Positions 1 to 8,240 are shown, counted from the stretch's first letter. The stretch: DNA of 63,169 nucleotides from Desulfoluna spongiiphila (GCF_900101345.1 NZ_FMUX01000028.1:1-63169), one strand, 5' to 3'. The notes: generated by a model not told the origin, from the letters alone. Program-made: numbers and translations.

Positions 1-437
1 GCCTCTTCCTCGGCTTTGATGCGGGCTTCCTCTTTGGCCTTTTTCTTTGCCTCTTCCTCAGCTTTCAGGCGGGCTTTCTCTTCGGCTTTTTTCTTCGCCT
101 CCTCATCGGCTTTTTTTTGTGCAGCGGCCTTGGCCTTGGCATCATCTTTTTTTGCCGGTGCCTTTTTGGCGACGGTCTTCTTTGTCTCAGCGGCACCGTC
201 TTTTTTTTCAGTGCTTTTTGCGGTGGTCTTTTTGGCGGTTGAGGTTTCAGCCTTCAACGCTTTTTCTTCTTTTTTCTTCTTGGTAGCAGCTGCTTTTTTA
301 ACGGCTTTTTTAGACTTGGGAGCTTTCTTGGTGGTGGTCTTTTCTGCCGTTGCTGTGTTCTTCTTCTTTGGAGACTCCTCCTTGGCAGCGCCCTCCTTGG
401 ACGCATCGGTTGAGCTTTTTACGGTTTCCTTTGCCAT
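1..437 (-). CDS. Lys/Ala/Glu-rich low-complexity protein, N-terminal part (runs off the window)
   Basis: The minus strand is open from an ATG at 437 to the window edge (about 145 codons), with an AAAGGTG ribosome-binding site just upstream. The product starts MAKETVKSSTDASKEG, then is dominated by Lys, Ala, Thr and Glu, with many AKK/TKK/PKK tracts. From about residue 105 it becomes a regular repeat of the AEEEAKKKA type that should form a charged coiled coil. No catalytic domain is visible in this part. Such lysine-rich tails occur in histone H1-like DNA-binding proteins, ribosome-associated factors and TolA-like linkers; without the C-terminus I cannot choose. It is transcribed divergently from larE. 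Confidence 0.7.
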   Translation of the reverse strand, partial: MAKETVKSSTDASKEGAAKEESPKKKNTATAEKTTTKKAPKSKKAVKKAAATKKKKEEKALKAETSTAKKTTAKSTEKKDGAAETKKTVAKKAPAKKDDAKAKAAAQKKADEEAKKKAEEKARLKAEEEAKKKAKEEARIKAEEE

Positions 438-563
438 GTGATCACCTTTGAAAATCTCAATTATTTATAATATGATGCCAACTGGTTATTTTCTACTTGT
501 TAACGCTCATGTATATAAAAATTGTAAACAATTGTAAACCATTTTGGTGGAGTCGGGACGCCC

Positions 564-1379
564 GTGAAATCCAGTGCATTGAAGTATGAATCTCTTTTAA
601 CTCGCTTGAAACTCTATGATTCTCTCGCGGTAGCGTTTTCAGGGGGGGTGGACAGTACCCTTCTTTTGAAGGCTGCTGTAGATACCCTCGGAGAGAACGT
701 TGTGGCGGTGACATCGGTCTCCCCTGTCCATGCACGACGGGAAATCGAAGCAGCCAAAGCCTGCGCCGCGACGTTGGGGGTTCGGCATATCCTTTATGAT
801 CCCGGCATGATGGAGGATAAGGACTTTCTTGAGAATACGCCCAGGCGTTGTTATTTCTGTAAACGTCGTATGTTCATGCGAATGAGTAATGAGGTGAGAG
901 CCCTTGGGGTGAGCAATGTAGTGCATGGGGTGAATTGCGATGATTTAGGGGACTACCGCCCCGGCCTGAAGGCCGCCGAAGAACTCGGTATCGGTGCGCC
1001 CATGGTGGATGCGGGCCTGTTTAAGGCAGAGATCCGGGAGTTGGCCGAGGAACTGGGGCTGTCCGTGGCCCGCAAGCCGGCCATGAGCTGCCTGGCAACC
1101 CGCATTCCCTACGGTGAGCCCATTACGCGGGAAGCGCTGGCCATGGTGGAGGCCGCCGAGGCGACCCTGGATGATCTGGGGTTTCAGCAGTTTCGGGTGA
1201 GGCACCACGGGGACGTGGCACGGATTGAGTTCTCCCGGGAGGACCTGGCACGGCTTTTTACCGAGTCGATGATGGCGCAGGTGGTGTCCGGGGTGAGGCG
1301 GGCAGGCTATCTCCATGTGGCCGCTGACCTGGAAGGGTACGGCCAGGGGCGCATGAACAGGGGGCTGGAAGACGTCTGA
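564..1379 (+). CDS. larE: LarE-type ATP-dependent sulfur transferase (ExsB/PP-loop family)
   Basis: 271 aa from a GTG start preceded by GGTGGAG. The PP-loop SGGVDSTLL lies at residues 26-34 and the sacrificial-cysteine motif SCLATRIPYG has Cys176, the same number as the catalytic Cys of Lactobacillus LarE. An RCYFC pair (Cys96, Cys99) is also present; some LarE homologues use three cysteines to hold an iron-sulfur cluster, so a cluster-dependent version is possible (inference). The family inserts sulfur into the pincer nickel cofactor of lactate racemase-like enzymes. larB, larC and larA are not nearby, so the partner genes must lie elsewhere or the protein serves another thiolation. A terminator follows directly. 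Confidence 0.85.
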   Translation: MKSSALKYESLLTRLKLYDSLAVAFSGGVDSTLLLKAAVDTLGENVVAVTSVSPVHARREIEAAKACAATLGVRHILYDPGMMEDKDFLENTPRRCYFCKRRMFMRMSNEVRALGVSNVVHGVNCDDLGDYRPGLKAAEELGIGAPMVDAGLFKAEIRELAEELGLSVARKPAMSCLATRIPYGEPITREALAMVEAAEATLDDLGFQQFRVRHHGDVARIEFSREDLARLFTESMMAQVVSGVRRAGYLHVAADLEGYGQGRMNRGLEDV

Positions 1380-1418
1380 AGGGAGCCTGTCTTGCGCGCG
1401 GTGTGTCCTGCATCAGGA

Positions 1419-1452
1419 AGCGGGGAGTCGCCTGGCGATTGCCCGCTTTTTT
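1419..1452 (+). terminator. Intrinsic terminator downstream of larE
   Basis: A 13-14 bp GC-rich hairpin (AGCGGGGAGTCGCC paired with GGCGATTGCCCGCT) is followed by a run of six T. It lies 40 nt after the larE stop. It also argues against any start for the next gene inside this hairpin. Confidence 0.8.
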
Positions 1453-1551
1453 GTGGGGATCCGGGTGCGGGCTCTGTTTGACGTGTTGCCTTTGGGGTGT
1501 GTATATAGGTGCAGGGACGGTATCTCAAGGGGGATGACAGGGGAGGGGTGT

Positions 1552-2325
1552 ATGGAGATTCGATGTCTGGTGGTGGACGATGAGCAGCCTGCTGTGGACG
1601 AGCTGGCTTTTCTCTTATCCGGGTTGCCGGATGTGGTGGTGGTGGGATCGGCCAACTCCGCCAAAGAGGCGGTGGAAAAGATCGGTTCCTTGAAGCCCGA
1701 CCTGGTCTTTTTGGACATCAACATGCCGGGCCACACGGGGTTTCACGTCATTGAGGCCTGCAGCGACCTGCACAAGGCTCCTTTGTTTATCTTCTGCACA
1801 GCCTACGATCAGTATGCGGTGAAAGCCTTCGAGGAGCAGGCTGTGGACTACATCCTGAAACCCTTTTCCCTGAAACGCGTGGCCAAAGGGGTCGGGCGTG
1901 CCCGGGAGCGCCTGGAGGCGGAGTCCGGGGCCTCGAACGATGAGGTCACAAGGCTCCTTGAAGCCCTGGGGCCCAGGCAGCCCCATGTGGTTCGTCTTTC
2001 GGTGGAGAGCCAGGGGCGACTTCTCCTTTTGGATCCCGATGAGGTGCTTTTCTGCAGGGCGGAAGAAAAACGGGTGCGTGTCTTTACCCACGGCGGCGAC
2101 TACATCTCCCACGGCGCTTCCACCCTGGACCGCCTTGAAGAGCTGGTGGCAGGCTACCCCTTTTACCGCGTCCATCGGGCGAGCCTTGTGCACCTGAAGC
2201 ACATTCGGGAGGTCACAAGCTGGTACAACGGCAAGTACCTCCTCGTAATGGACGATTCCGCAGCCAGCGAAGTGGTGGTGAGCCGAAACCGGGTCAAGGG
2301 CCTGAAAGAGAACCTGGGCCTCTGA
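1552..2325 (+). CDS. LytTR-family response regulator (BtsR/YpdB/LytR-like)
   Basis: 257 aa. The receiver domain covers about residues 1-125: acidic pair DD at 9-10, phospho-acceptor Asp55 in FLDINMPG, and Lys103 in YILKPF. A LytTR DNA-binding domain follows at about 145-257 (DEVLFCRAEEKRVRVF, FYRVHRASLVHLKHI, VSRNRVKGLK). The ATG at 1552 has GGGAGGGG upstream and starts exactly at the receiver (MEIRCLVVDDE); a longer GTG start at 1453 would lie at the end of the larE terminator. The gene is followed by its likely sensor kinase and a CstA transporter, the arrangement of pyruvate- or nutrient-sensing BtsSR/YpdAB-type systems, so it probably controls the transporter. Confidence 0.9.
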   Translation: MEIRCLVVDDEQPAVDELAFLLSGLPDVVVVGSANSAKEAVEKIGSLKPDLVFLDINMPGHTGFHVIEACSDLHKAPLFIFCTAYDQYAVKAFEEQAVDYILKPFSLKRVAKGVGRARERLEAESGASNDEVTRLLEALGPRQPHVVRLSVESQGRLLLLDPDEVLFCRAEEKRVRVFTHGGDYISHGASTLDRLEELVAGYPFYRVHRASLVHLKHIREVTSWYNGKYLLVMDDSAASEVVVSRNRVKGLKENLGL

Positions 2326-2497
2326 GTTTCCTGCATCCCAGCCTGCCGAAAAGCCCCCGCATCCTCGAAAATCGACCATCCCCGATGAATGCCTGGCCGC
2401 CTGGGCCCGGACGGTTTACCGTGCACGGGAGAGAAGGGGGATTTTTTCTCCCCCTGTGTGGAACCATGGAACCAGAACAATCGGAGTGCCTTGCATC

Positions 2498-4216
2498 GTG
2501 GACGTATCCATCACCCATCTTTTGATTTCCCTTATCGAGCACCTGGGCCTGACCGTGGCCGCGGCCTTTCTTATCCTGAACATGGGGGCTGCGGGCAAGA
2601 CCTTCCTCGGGAAACATCCCTGGGTGGAGAAGGCCGTACTGACCTGCTTTTTCGGCCTGTTTGCCATCCTGGGCAATTACGGGTTCGATCCGGTACACGA
2701 CGCCTTCGCCAACCTGCGGGCCATGGCCGTGGTGACCGGCGGGCTCTTTGGCGGGCCCTGGGTGGGGGTAGGGGCCGGGATCATCGCGGGAGGGCATCGG
2801 TTCCTCATCGACATCGGGGGATTTTCCTCGGCGCCGTGCGCCACGGCGACCCTTCTGGAAGGGGTAACCGCAGGGCTTTTGGCCGGGTGGTACGGCTCGC
2901 GGGTGATGAACTGGAAGGTGGCCTTCGGGCTCGGGGTGGCCGGAGAGTCCATGCACATGGGGCTGGTGCTGCTGTTTGCCAAGCCTTTTCCGGAGGCGGT
3001 GGCCCTGGTTCAACTCATCGCCGTGCCCATGATCCTGGTGAACTCCGTGGGGGCCGCCTTTTTTGTGGAATTGATCAAAGGGCTCTTTCGGGAGCGTGAG
3101 CGGCGGGAGTCCCGTCAGGTGCAGCAGATCCTGGAGATCGCCAACCTTACCGTGGGGTACCTCCGGGCGGGTCTGGGGGCGGGCTCTGCCAAAAAGACGG
3201 CCGAGATCATCTTTCGGCAGGTGGATGTGGCGGCGGTGGCCATCACCGACACCACCCATGTACTGGCCCACATGGGGGCGGGGGCAGACCACCACATCGC
3301 CGGGGAACCCATACGCACCGCCGCCACCGGCATGGTGCTGGACGACGGGTTGCCCCTGTTCCGGCACACACGGCGGGAGATCGCCTGCCCGCACCACGGC
3401 TGCCCGTTTCATCACGGCATCATCGTTCCTTTGAAAAAGGGGGCGGACATTGTGGGGACCCTGAAGTTTTACGGAACCCGGGAAAAGCCCCTGGATAAGG
3501 TCCATTTTCAGACCGCCCGGGGGCTTGCCGTGCTCTTTTCCACCCAGCTGGAACTCGAAGATATCCAGATCCAGGCCCGCATGCTGGCCTATGCGGAGAT
3601 CAGGCGGCTCCAGGCCCAGATCAATCCACATTTTCTCTTTAACTCCCTGAACACCATCGCAAGCTTCTGCCGGACCCGGCCCGACCGGGCCCGGGAGCTG
3701 ATCCTGGACCTGTCCAACTACATGCGCAGGAACCTTGACCAGAGCAAGGGGTATATCACCGTGCGGGAAGAGCTGGAGCAGGTGGAGGCCTACCTGGCCA
3801 TCGAGCAGGCCCGCTTCGGCGATCGGGTGTCGTACCGGCTCCACGTGGGGGAGGGGTGCGACAACTGGCCCATTCCCGCCCTGGTGATCCAGCCTGTGGT
3901 GGAAAATGCCGTCAAGCACGGGATTACGCCCCAGGAGACGGGGGGCACCGTTACCGTGTCCATCGATTGCGACGCCACGCTGCTTACCGTGCGGGTGACC
4001 GATGACGGCGTGGGGATGTCCGACGAGACGGTGTCCCGCCTTTACAACCCCGAGGAGCTGGCCGCGGCCGGTGAAGGCATCGGGGTGCGTAACACCATCC
4101 ACCGGCTTCAACGAATCTATGGCCCCTCCTGCCGCATGGCCATCGAAAGTGTCCAGGGCCGGGGTACAGAGGTCTCTTTTTCCATCCCCAGAAAGCACCC
4201 TTCCGTGCGTCCCTGA
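2498..4216 (+). CDS. LytS/BtsS-type membrane sensor histidine kinase
   Basis: About 572 aa from the GTG at 2498 (CGGAG upstream); a GTG at 2456 would add 14 residues, and the start is uncertain. The N-terminal ~200 residues hold the 5TM-5TMR_LYT membrane module (AAAFLILNMGAAGKTFLG, Gly-rich helices, VAGESMHMGLVLLFAKPFPEA). A GAF-like segment follows at about 220-350. The His_kinase/HATPase part comes last: QINPHFLFNSLNTIASF with His at about residue 378, the N box VVENAVKHG, DDGVGMS, and GEGIGVRNTIHRL. It is the cognate kinase of the LytTR regulator upstream; the ligand is likely an extracellular metabolite such as pyruvate, judged only from the CstA neighbour. Confidence 0.9.
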   Translation: MDVSITHLLISLIEHLGLTVAAAFLILNMGAAGKTFLGKHPWVEKAVLTCFFGLFAILGNYGFDPVHDAFANLRAMAVVTGGLFGGPWVGVGAGIIAGGHRFLIDIGGFSSAPCATATLLEGVTAGLLAGWYGSRVMNWKVAFGLGVAGESMHMGLVLLFAKPFPEAVALVQLIAVPMILVNSVGAAFFVELIKGLFRERERRESRQVQQILEIANLTVGYLRAGLGAGSAKKTAEIIFRQVDVAAVAITDTTHVLAHMGAGADHHIAGEPIRTAATGMVLDDGLPLFRHTRREIACPHHGCPFHHGIIVPLKKGADIVGTLKFYGTREKPLDKVHFQTARGLAVLFSTQLELEDIQIQARMLAYAEIRRLQAQINPHFLFNSLNTIASFCRTRPDRARELILDLSNYMRRNLDQSKGYITVREELEQVEAYLAIEQARFGDRVSYRLHVGEGCDNWPIPALVIQPVVENAVKHGITPQETGGTVTVSIDCDATLLTVRVTDDGVGMSDETVSRLYNPEELAAAGEGIGVRNTIHRLQRIYGPSCRMAIESVQGRGTEVSFSIPRKHPSVRP

Positions 4217-4417
4217 CCCCCACTTTATCAGGTGGCCCCGGTGTTTTCGGGGCTGCCCTGGCGTTTCAGCCCATTGCTGGTGCATTCCATCCTTGAAAAA
4301 CGACATGACTCTTTTGAGGCATGGCCCGTGGCCCCCATTTTCCGATAAAACCGGTGTGTAAAAGAGGAACCGCCCAAGGGGGCGATCAATGCGTTTTGTC
4401 ATGGAGGTTATTTTACT

Positions 4418-5848
4418 ATGCTGATTTTTTTTGCGTGCGTTGCTGCACTGATTCTCGGGTACTTTACCTACGGTACCTTTGTGGAAAAAACATTCGGGCC
4501 GGACAGTTCCCGAAGGACCCCCGCCTACGAGCTTGAGGACGGGGTGGACTACATGCCCCTTCCCAAATGGAAGGTGCTGTTTATTCAGGTTCTGGATATC
4601 GCGGGAATCGGGCCCATCTTCGGCCCCATCCTGGGGGCCCTCTACGGCCCGGTGGCTCTGGTCTGGATCGTCATCGGCTGTATTTTCGCCGGAGCCGTCC
4701 ACGACTACTTCTCCGGCATGCTCTCCATTCGAAACCGCGGGGGCAGCATCCCCGAGGTGGTGGGGGATTTTCTCGGCATGCCTGCCCGACAGGCCATGCG
4801 CGTTTTTTCCGTCGTGCTTCTCATGCTGGTGGGTGTTATTTTTGTGCTGGCACCTGCCAAGCTCCTCACCGGGCTCACCGGTGTGAATACCCAGATTTTT
4901 ATCTTTGCTATTTTCGGCTACTATTTCCTTGCCACCATTCTTCCCATCGACAAGGTCATCGGGAAGATCTACCCCCTTTTGGGCGCACTTCTGCTCATCA
5001 CCACCGTGGCCACCGTGGTTGCCCTGATGCTTGGCGGCTATGAGATCCTGCCCAACCTGGATGTGACCACCAGTGCGCATCCTGCCAACAAGCCCATCTG
5101 GCCCCTGCTTTTCATCACCCTCTCCTGCGGTGCCATCAGCGGGTTCCACTCCACCCAGTCCCCCCTTATGGCCCGGTGCGTCAAAAACGAAAAAGACGGC
5201 CGCGCTGTGTTCTACGGCGCCATGATCCTTGAAGGGATAATCGCCCTGATCTGGGCCACCGTGGGACTCTCCTTCTACAAGTCTCCGGAAGCCCTTAACG
5301 CCGTGATCGCGGCGGGGACTCCCTCAGCCGTTGTCTCTGAAGTTTCCAACGCCCTCCTGGGGCCCGTGGGCGGCTTCCTGGCGGTCATCGGGGTCATCGT
5401 GCTGCCCATCACCAGCGGGGACACCGCCTTCCGAAGCACCCGACTGATCCTGGCCGAATCCTTTAAGGTCAGCCAGTCCCAGACGGCCAAGCGCCTGATG
5501 ATCGCGGTGCCTCTGTTTGTCCTGGGCTTTATTATCTCCAAGCAGAACTTCGGCATCATCTGGCGATATTTCGGGTTCTCCAACCAGGCCCTGGCTACCC
5601 TGGTGCTCTGGTCGGCCGCCGTGTTCCTTGCCCGGGAGATGAAAAATTACTGGATCGCCTGCCTGCCGGCGACCTTTATGACCGCCGTGGTGGTCACCTT
5701 TATCCTCCAGGCCAAGATCGGATTTGGCCTTGCCATCGGAACATCCACCGTGGTTGGTGTCGGAACCGCCGTGGTTTTACTGGCCCTGTTTGTCTTCAAG
5801 TTTTCCGGCATCCGGGCTGTCAAACGTGCCGACGGGTTGGCTGAATAA
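4418..5848 (+). CDS. cstA: CstA-family transporter (carbon starvation / pyruvate-type carrier)
   Basis: 476 aa, highly hydrophobic throughout, with a good GGAGG 12-17 nt before the ATG. Family hallmarks are the N-terminal TFVEKTFGPD, DGVDYMPLPKWKVLFIQ with GIGPIFGPILGALYGP, GAVHDYFSGMLSIRNRGGSIP, CGAISGFHSTQSPLMARCV, and ITSGDTAFRSTRLILAE. It is shorter than enterobacterial CstA/BtsT (about 700 aa), lacking the long C-terminal part, as is common outside enterobacteria. Members import peptides or pyruvate. Position just after a LytTR two-component pair suggests induction by that pair. The 200-nt gap before it has no evident terminator and should hold its promoter. Confidence 0.92.
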   Translation: MLIFFACVAALILGYFTYGTFVEKTFGPDSSRRTPAYELEDGVDYMPLPKWKVLFIQVLDIAGIGPIFGPILGALYGPVALVWIVIGCIFAGAVHDYFSGMLSIRNRGGSIPEVVGDFLGMPARQAMRVFSVVLLMLVGVIFVLAPAKLLTGLTGVNTQIFIFAIFGYYFLATILPIDKVIGKIYPLLGALLLITTVATVVALMLGGYEILPNLDVTTSAHPANKPIWPLLFITLSCGAISGFHSTQSPLMARCVKNEKDGRAVFYGAMILEGIIALIWATVGLSFYKSPEALNAVIAAGTPSAVVSEVSNALLGPVGGFLAVIGVIVLPITSGDTAFRSTRLILAESFKVSQSQTAKRLMIAVPLFVLGFIISKQNFGIIWRYFGFSNQALATLVLWSAAVFLAREMKNYWIACLPATFMTAVVVTFILQAKIGFGLAIGTSTVVGVGTAVVLLALFVFKFSGIRAVKRADGLAE

Positions 5849-5956
5849 CCTGCTCTCGCAGCGGATGCGCCCGTATGTTCCCTGTCCGGTGTCATGGTGC
5901 GGATTTTTAAAGGGATGCCCGCCGGGCAGGGAATGGGGCGCAGGCTTTAGATTGCC

Positions 5957-5985
5957 TTGACAACCGGAAAAGTGTGGCTTAGGAT
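5957..5985 (+). promoter_or_regulatory. Sigma-70-like promoter of the cobalamin leader
   Basis: TTGACA (5957-5962) and TAGGAT (5980-5985) are separated by exactly 17 nt, a near-consensus pair. Transcription would start near 5992, right at the beginning of the first riboswitch aptamer. Confidence 0.75.
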
Positions 5986-5987
5986 CA

Positions 5988-6190
5988 CATCCTATGCTTG
6001 GTGCAGCTAATGCTTAATAGGGAACTCCGTGAGAATCGGAGACGGGCCCGCCGCTGTAACCGGGGACGTTCTTCGCAACAACGCCACTTTCTTGATACGC
6101 CAGGAGTCATCGGCTCAAACAACGAGGGGAAGGCGCGAAGAAACGGATGATCCGGAAGTCAGAAGACCTGCCATGCGCTATATGATGTCC
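5988..6190 (+). promoter_or_regulatory. Cobalamin riboswitch, first of a tandem pair
   Basis: The aptamer shows the ordered conserved blocks of the class: TTGGTGC near the 5' end, TAATAGGGAA, GTGAGAATC, CGGGCCCGCCGCTGTAACC, a GCCACT element, GGGGAAGGCG, and the closing AAGTCAGAAGACCTGCC (the B12-box region) at about 6157-6174. It is preceded by a strong promoter and followed about 150 nt later by an intrinsic terminator, so adenosylcobalamin or a related cobalamin would be expected to cause termination. Boundaries are approximate. Confidence 0.93.
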
Positions 6191-6335
6191 CGTTGTCAGA
6201 TGGTTTCGTCTTATCTCCACCGTGGTGAGAGGGGTGGCCTGAAGAAACAAGGCTGCCGGAACACGGGGAAAGGATCATATAGAAGTGGCGCGCTGCCGTG
6301 GTAAAGGGTGCGCCCGACTATGAGGATTGAATACG

Positions 6336-6379
6336 GAATCCCCATGCTTGCATACGATTGCAGGCATGGGGATTTTTTT
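6336..6379 (+). terminator. Intrinsic terminator between the two cobalamin riboswitches
   Basis: A stem of about 14 bp (AATCCCCATGCTTGCA pairing with TGCAGGCATGGGGATT, with one bulged base) encloses a 6-nt loop and ends in a T7 run. It lies downstream of the first aptamer and upstream of the second, with no gene in between. It is the probable expression platform of the first riboswitch. Confidence 0.85.
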
Positions 6380-6437
6380 GTTTTAAAACCCGATAATTCG
6401 TCCTGTCCATGGCGGCGGATTTTCGGCTGAGTACGTG

Positions 6438-6668
6438 ACCGGGTCCCCGTAACGGGGTCTTGTATACACGCAGGAAGGGAATCCCGTGAAAATCGGGAAC
6501 GGTCCCGCCGCTGTAACCGGGAACCGTACGGCACGGGTGAGGGAGGTACCCCTCACCAAAAAGCCACTGCCCGCTGACGGCCCTCCTTTTCAGGCCGGCG
6601 GCAACCAGGGCGGGAAGGTGCGCCGTGCGGAAGGCCCGGGAGTCAGAAGACCTGCCCGGCATAAGACG
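6438..6668 (+). promoter_or_regulatory. Cobalamin riboswitch, second of a tandem pair
   Basis: A second full aptamer: GGAAGGGAATCCCGTGAAAATC, then GGTCCCGCCGCTGTAACC, GCCACTGCCC, GGGCGGGAAGGTGCG, and AGTCAGAAGACCTGCC at about 6640-6656. The long variable arm between the core blocks differs from the first copy, so this is not a recent duplication. No convincing promoter separates it from the upstream terminator. The remaining ~190 nt before the first gene hold a GC-rich stretch (AAGGGCG ... CAGCCCTTTTT) that could be a second expression platform. Confidence 0.93.
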
Positions 6669-6856
6669 CGTTGCTTTTTGTGCGGTTCGCTGCATAAAAA
6701 GCGCTCCTGCGGAGAACAGGGGGATCGGCGTGATGAAAAGGGCGAAGTAAAACAGGGAACAGCCCTTTTTCGGAGATGGTCGGGCCGGAAGGGGCTGGGT
6801 AGGTAATCCGCCGAACTCCGGTCCTTCAATTAAATGATCTGTTTACGAAGGAGCCG

Positions 6857-7123
6857 ATGATGAAAAAAGGCATGATCCTGTGTGTGCAGGGGCAGCTCCC
6901 CGAAGGCGTTGCCCCGGATGACCTGCTTAAGGGCGGCCATGTTGCATTTGATGTGGACAAGGTGGCCGTGGTCTCTCCCCTGGACGGAGAGGGGGACATC
7001 CATTGGGCATGGTGGCGAATGATATCCAAAGGGTTTACCTCGATACACTGCCGCATGGCAGGGTACGAGAAGGGACGGCTCGCCTTGAAAGGAGGCAGCG
7101 TTCCCATCTGGTCGATCGGTTGA
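6857..7123 (+). CDS. Small protein of unknown function, first gene after the tandem cobalamin riboswitches
   Basis: 88 aa with AAGGAG 4-9 nt before overlapping ATG codons (6857 and 6860). I do not recognise the family. It has no signal peptide or membrane helix. Visible features are an N-terminal beta-strand-like MILCVQGQLPEGV, a Gly/Asp stretch SPLDGEGDIHWAWWRM with three Trp and one His, and a single Cys in SIHCRMAGYE. It lies 58 nt before cbiK and under riboswitch control, so it is probably part of cobalt or cobalamin handling; that is inference from position. Codon use and GC content match its neighbours, which supports a real gene. Confidence 0.75.
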   Translation: MMKKGMILCVQGQLPEGVAPDDLLKGGHVAFDVDKVAVVSPLDGEGDIHWAWWRMISKGFTSIHCRMAGYEKGRLALKGGSVPIWSIG

Positions 7124-7180
7124 ACTCCCGAGATGTCATAATCAATTAATACACCTGTTACGTACGGAGATTGTAAAACG

Positions 7181-8155
7181 ATGAAAAAAACGACCCTTCT
7201 GATTTTGATTGTTTCATTGCTGTCCCTGCTGGGCGTAAATCCGGCCACCGCCGCCACCCAGAAAAAGGCGGTGGATGCGGTGGTTATCGCAAGCTTCGGC
7301 ACCAGCTACCCTGAAGCCCTTGAAGCCATTCTCACCATCGACAAAGAGATGAGAAAAGAGTTCCCCAAGGCAGAGATCAAGCACGCCTTTACCTCCAATA
7401 TCATCCGGGGCATCTGGCATGAGCGCGCAGGCGACGCCGCCTGGAAAAAAGCCAACCGCAGCGTTCCCGAGTGGCTGTATGAGGTCAAAGGACCCCTGGC
7501 CACCTTCGGCGCCCTTCAGGAAGAGGGCAAAAAGCGCGTGGTCGTGCAGACCACCCATGTGTATGCCGGGGAAGAGTACCTCGATCTCAAAGCCTATGTG
7601 GACGCCGTGGCGGGTATCGATACCCTTCGCGCCAAGTGGAAGCCCTTCTCTTTCATGACCCTGGGCCGTCCTGCCCTTGGCAAAGCCGGGGTGCATCCCG
7701 AGTACCACGCAGACATCGAAAAAGCCGCTGAGACCCTTGCCGGGGATGTGAAAAAAGCCCAAAAAATGGGTGCCGTCCTGGTCTACATGGGCCACGGCAA
7801 TGAGGTGTTCCCCAGCAGCGCGTACATCGAATTCCAGAAGGCCATGAACGCCATGTACCCCGAGGTCACGACCCTCGTCGGCACCGTCGAAGGGTATCCC
7901 AGCCTTGATGAAGTGACCTTCGCTTTGAAGCACATGAAAGCCAAAAAGGTGTTCATGAAGCCCTTTATGGTGGTTGCCGGCGACCATGCCAGAAACGACA
8001 TGGCCGGTGACGAAGACGACGCCTGGAAGACCGTCATGGAGAAGATGGGCGTCAAGGTGACCTGCGAACTCAAAGGCCTGGGCGAGAACCCCGAGTGGGC
8101 CAAGATCTACGCCAAGCATGCCGTGGATGCGGTGACGGTTCATAAAGGCCACTAA
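7181..8155 (+). CDS. cbiK: Exported sirohydrochlorin cobaltochelatase CbiK
   Basis: 324 aa. Residues 1-25 form a signal peptide (KK, then LLILIVSLLSLLGV, cleavage near PATA-AT), so this is the periplasmic form like CbiK-P of Desulfovibrio vulgaris. The chelatase fold follows: VVIASFGTSYPEAL, then His126 in VQTTHVYAGEEY, Glu131/Glu132 next to it, and His205 in VYMGHGNEVF, which are the expected metal-site residues; KPFMVVAGDHARNDM is near the C-terminus. The enzyme inserts cobalt into sirohydrochlorin, the entry step of the anaerobic corrin pathway. In the periplasm, where the substrate is not made, the Desulfovibrio form has been linked to metal or tetrapyrrole transport; the next genes are a BtuCDF-like ABC system, which fits. 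Confidence 0.93.
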   Translation: MKKTTLLILIVSLLSLLGVNPATAATQKKAVDAVVIASFGTSYPEALEAILTIDKEMRKEFPKAEIKHAFTSNIIRGIWHERAGDAAWKKANRSVPEWLYEVKGPLATFGALQEEGKKRVVVQTTHVYAGEEYLDLKAYVDAVAGIDTLRAKWKPFSFMTLGRPALGKAGVHPEYHADIEKAAETLAGDVKKAQKMGAVLVYMGHGNEVFPSSAYIEFQKAMNAMYPEVTTLVGTVEGYPSLDEVTFALKHMKAKKVFMKPFMVVAGDHARNDMAGDEDDAWKTVMEKMGVKVTCELKGLGENPEWAKIYAKHAVDAVTVHKGH

Positions 8156-8174
8156 ATAGAGTATGGTTTACTAT

Positions 8175-8210
8175 GGTCTCCGGCGGTGCTGCCGGGGACC
8201 AACTTTTTGG
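8175..8210. repeat. Partial copy of the dispersed GCCTCCGGCGG repeat
   Basis: The stretch TCTCCGGCGGTGCTGCCGGGGACC followed by AACTTTTTGG matches one arm of the longer repeats at 20376 and 47917 (reverse). It lies between cbiK and the ABC permease and can fold into a short hairpin. Confidence 0.6.
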
Positions 8211-8240
8211 ATTTTACCCGAACGTTGATGGAAGGCCCCC

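Noticed and set aside
16..441. 141-codon plus-strand frame rich in Phe, Ala and Ser
   Set aside because: It is the complement of the Lys/Ala/Glu repeats of the minus-strand gene, which has a proper start and ribosome-binding site.
1453..1551. Upstream extension of the LytTR regulator
   Set aside because: The GTG lies at the end of the larE terminator, and the receiver domain begins exactly at the ATG at 1552, which has a strong ribosome-binding site.
2294..5149. A 951-codon open frame on the minus strand opposite the kinase and cstA
   Set aside because: It is antisense to two well-supported genes, has Gly/His/Pro-rich random-like composition and no family motif; it arises from high GC content.
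6029..6806. Open frames of 91-106 codons across the two riboswitches
   Set aside because: They run through the conserved aptamer cores, and the RNA structure explains the sequence better than coding.
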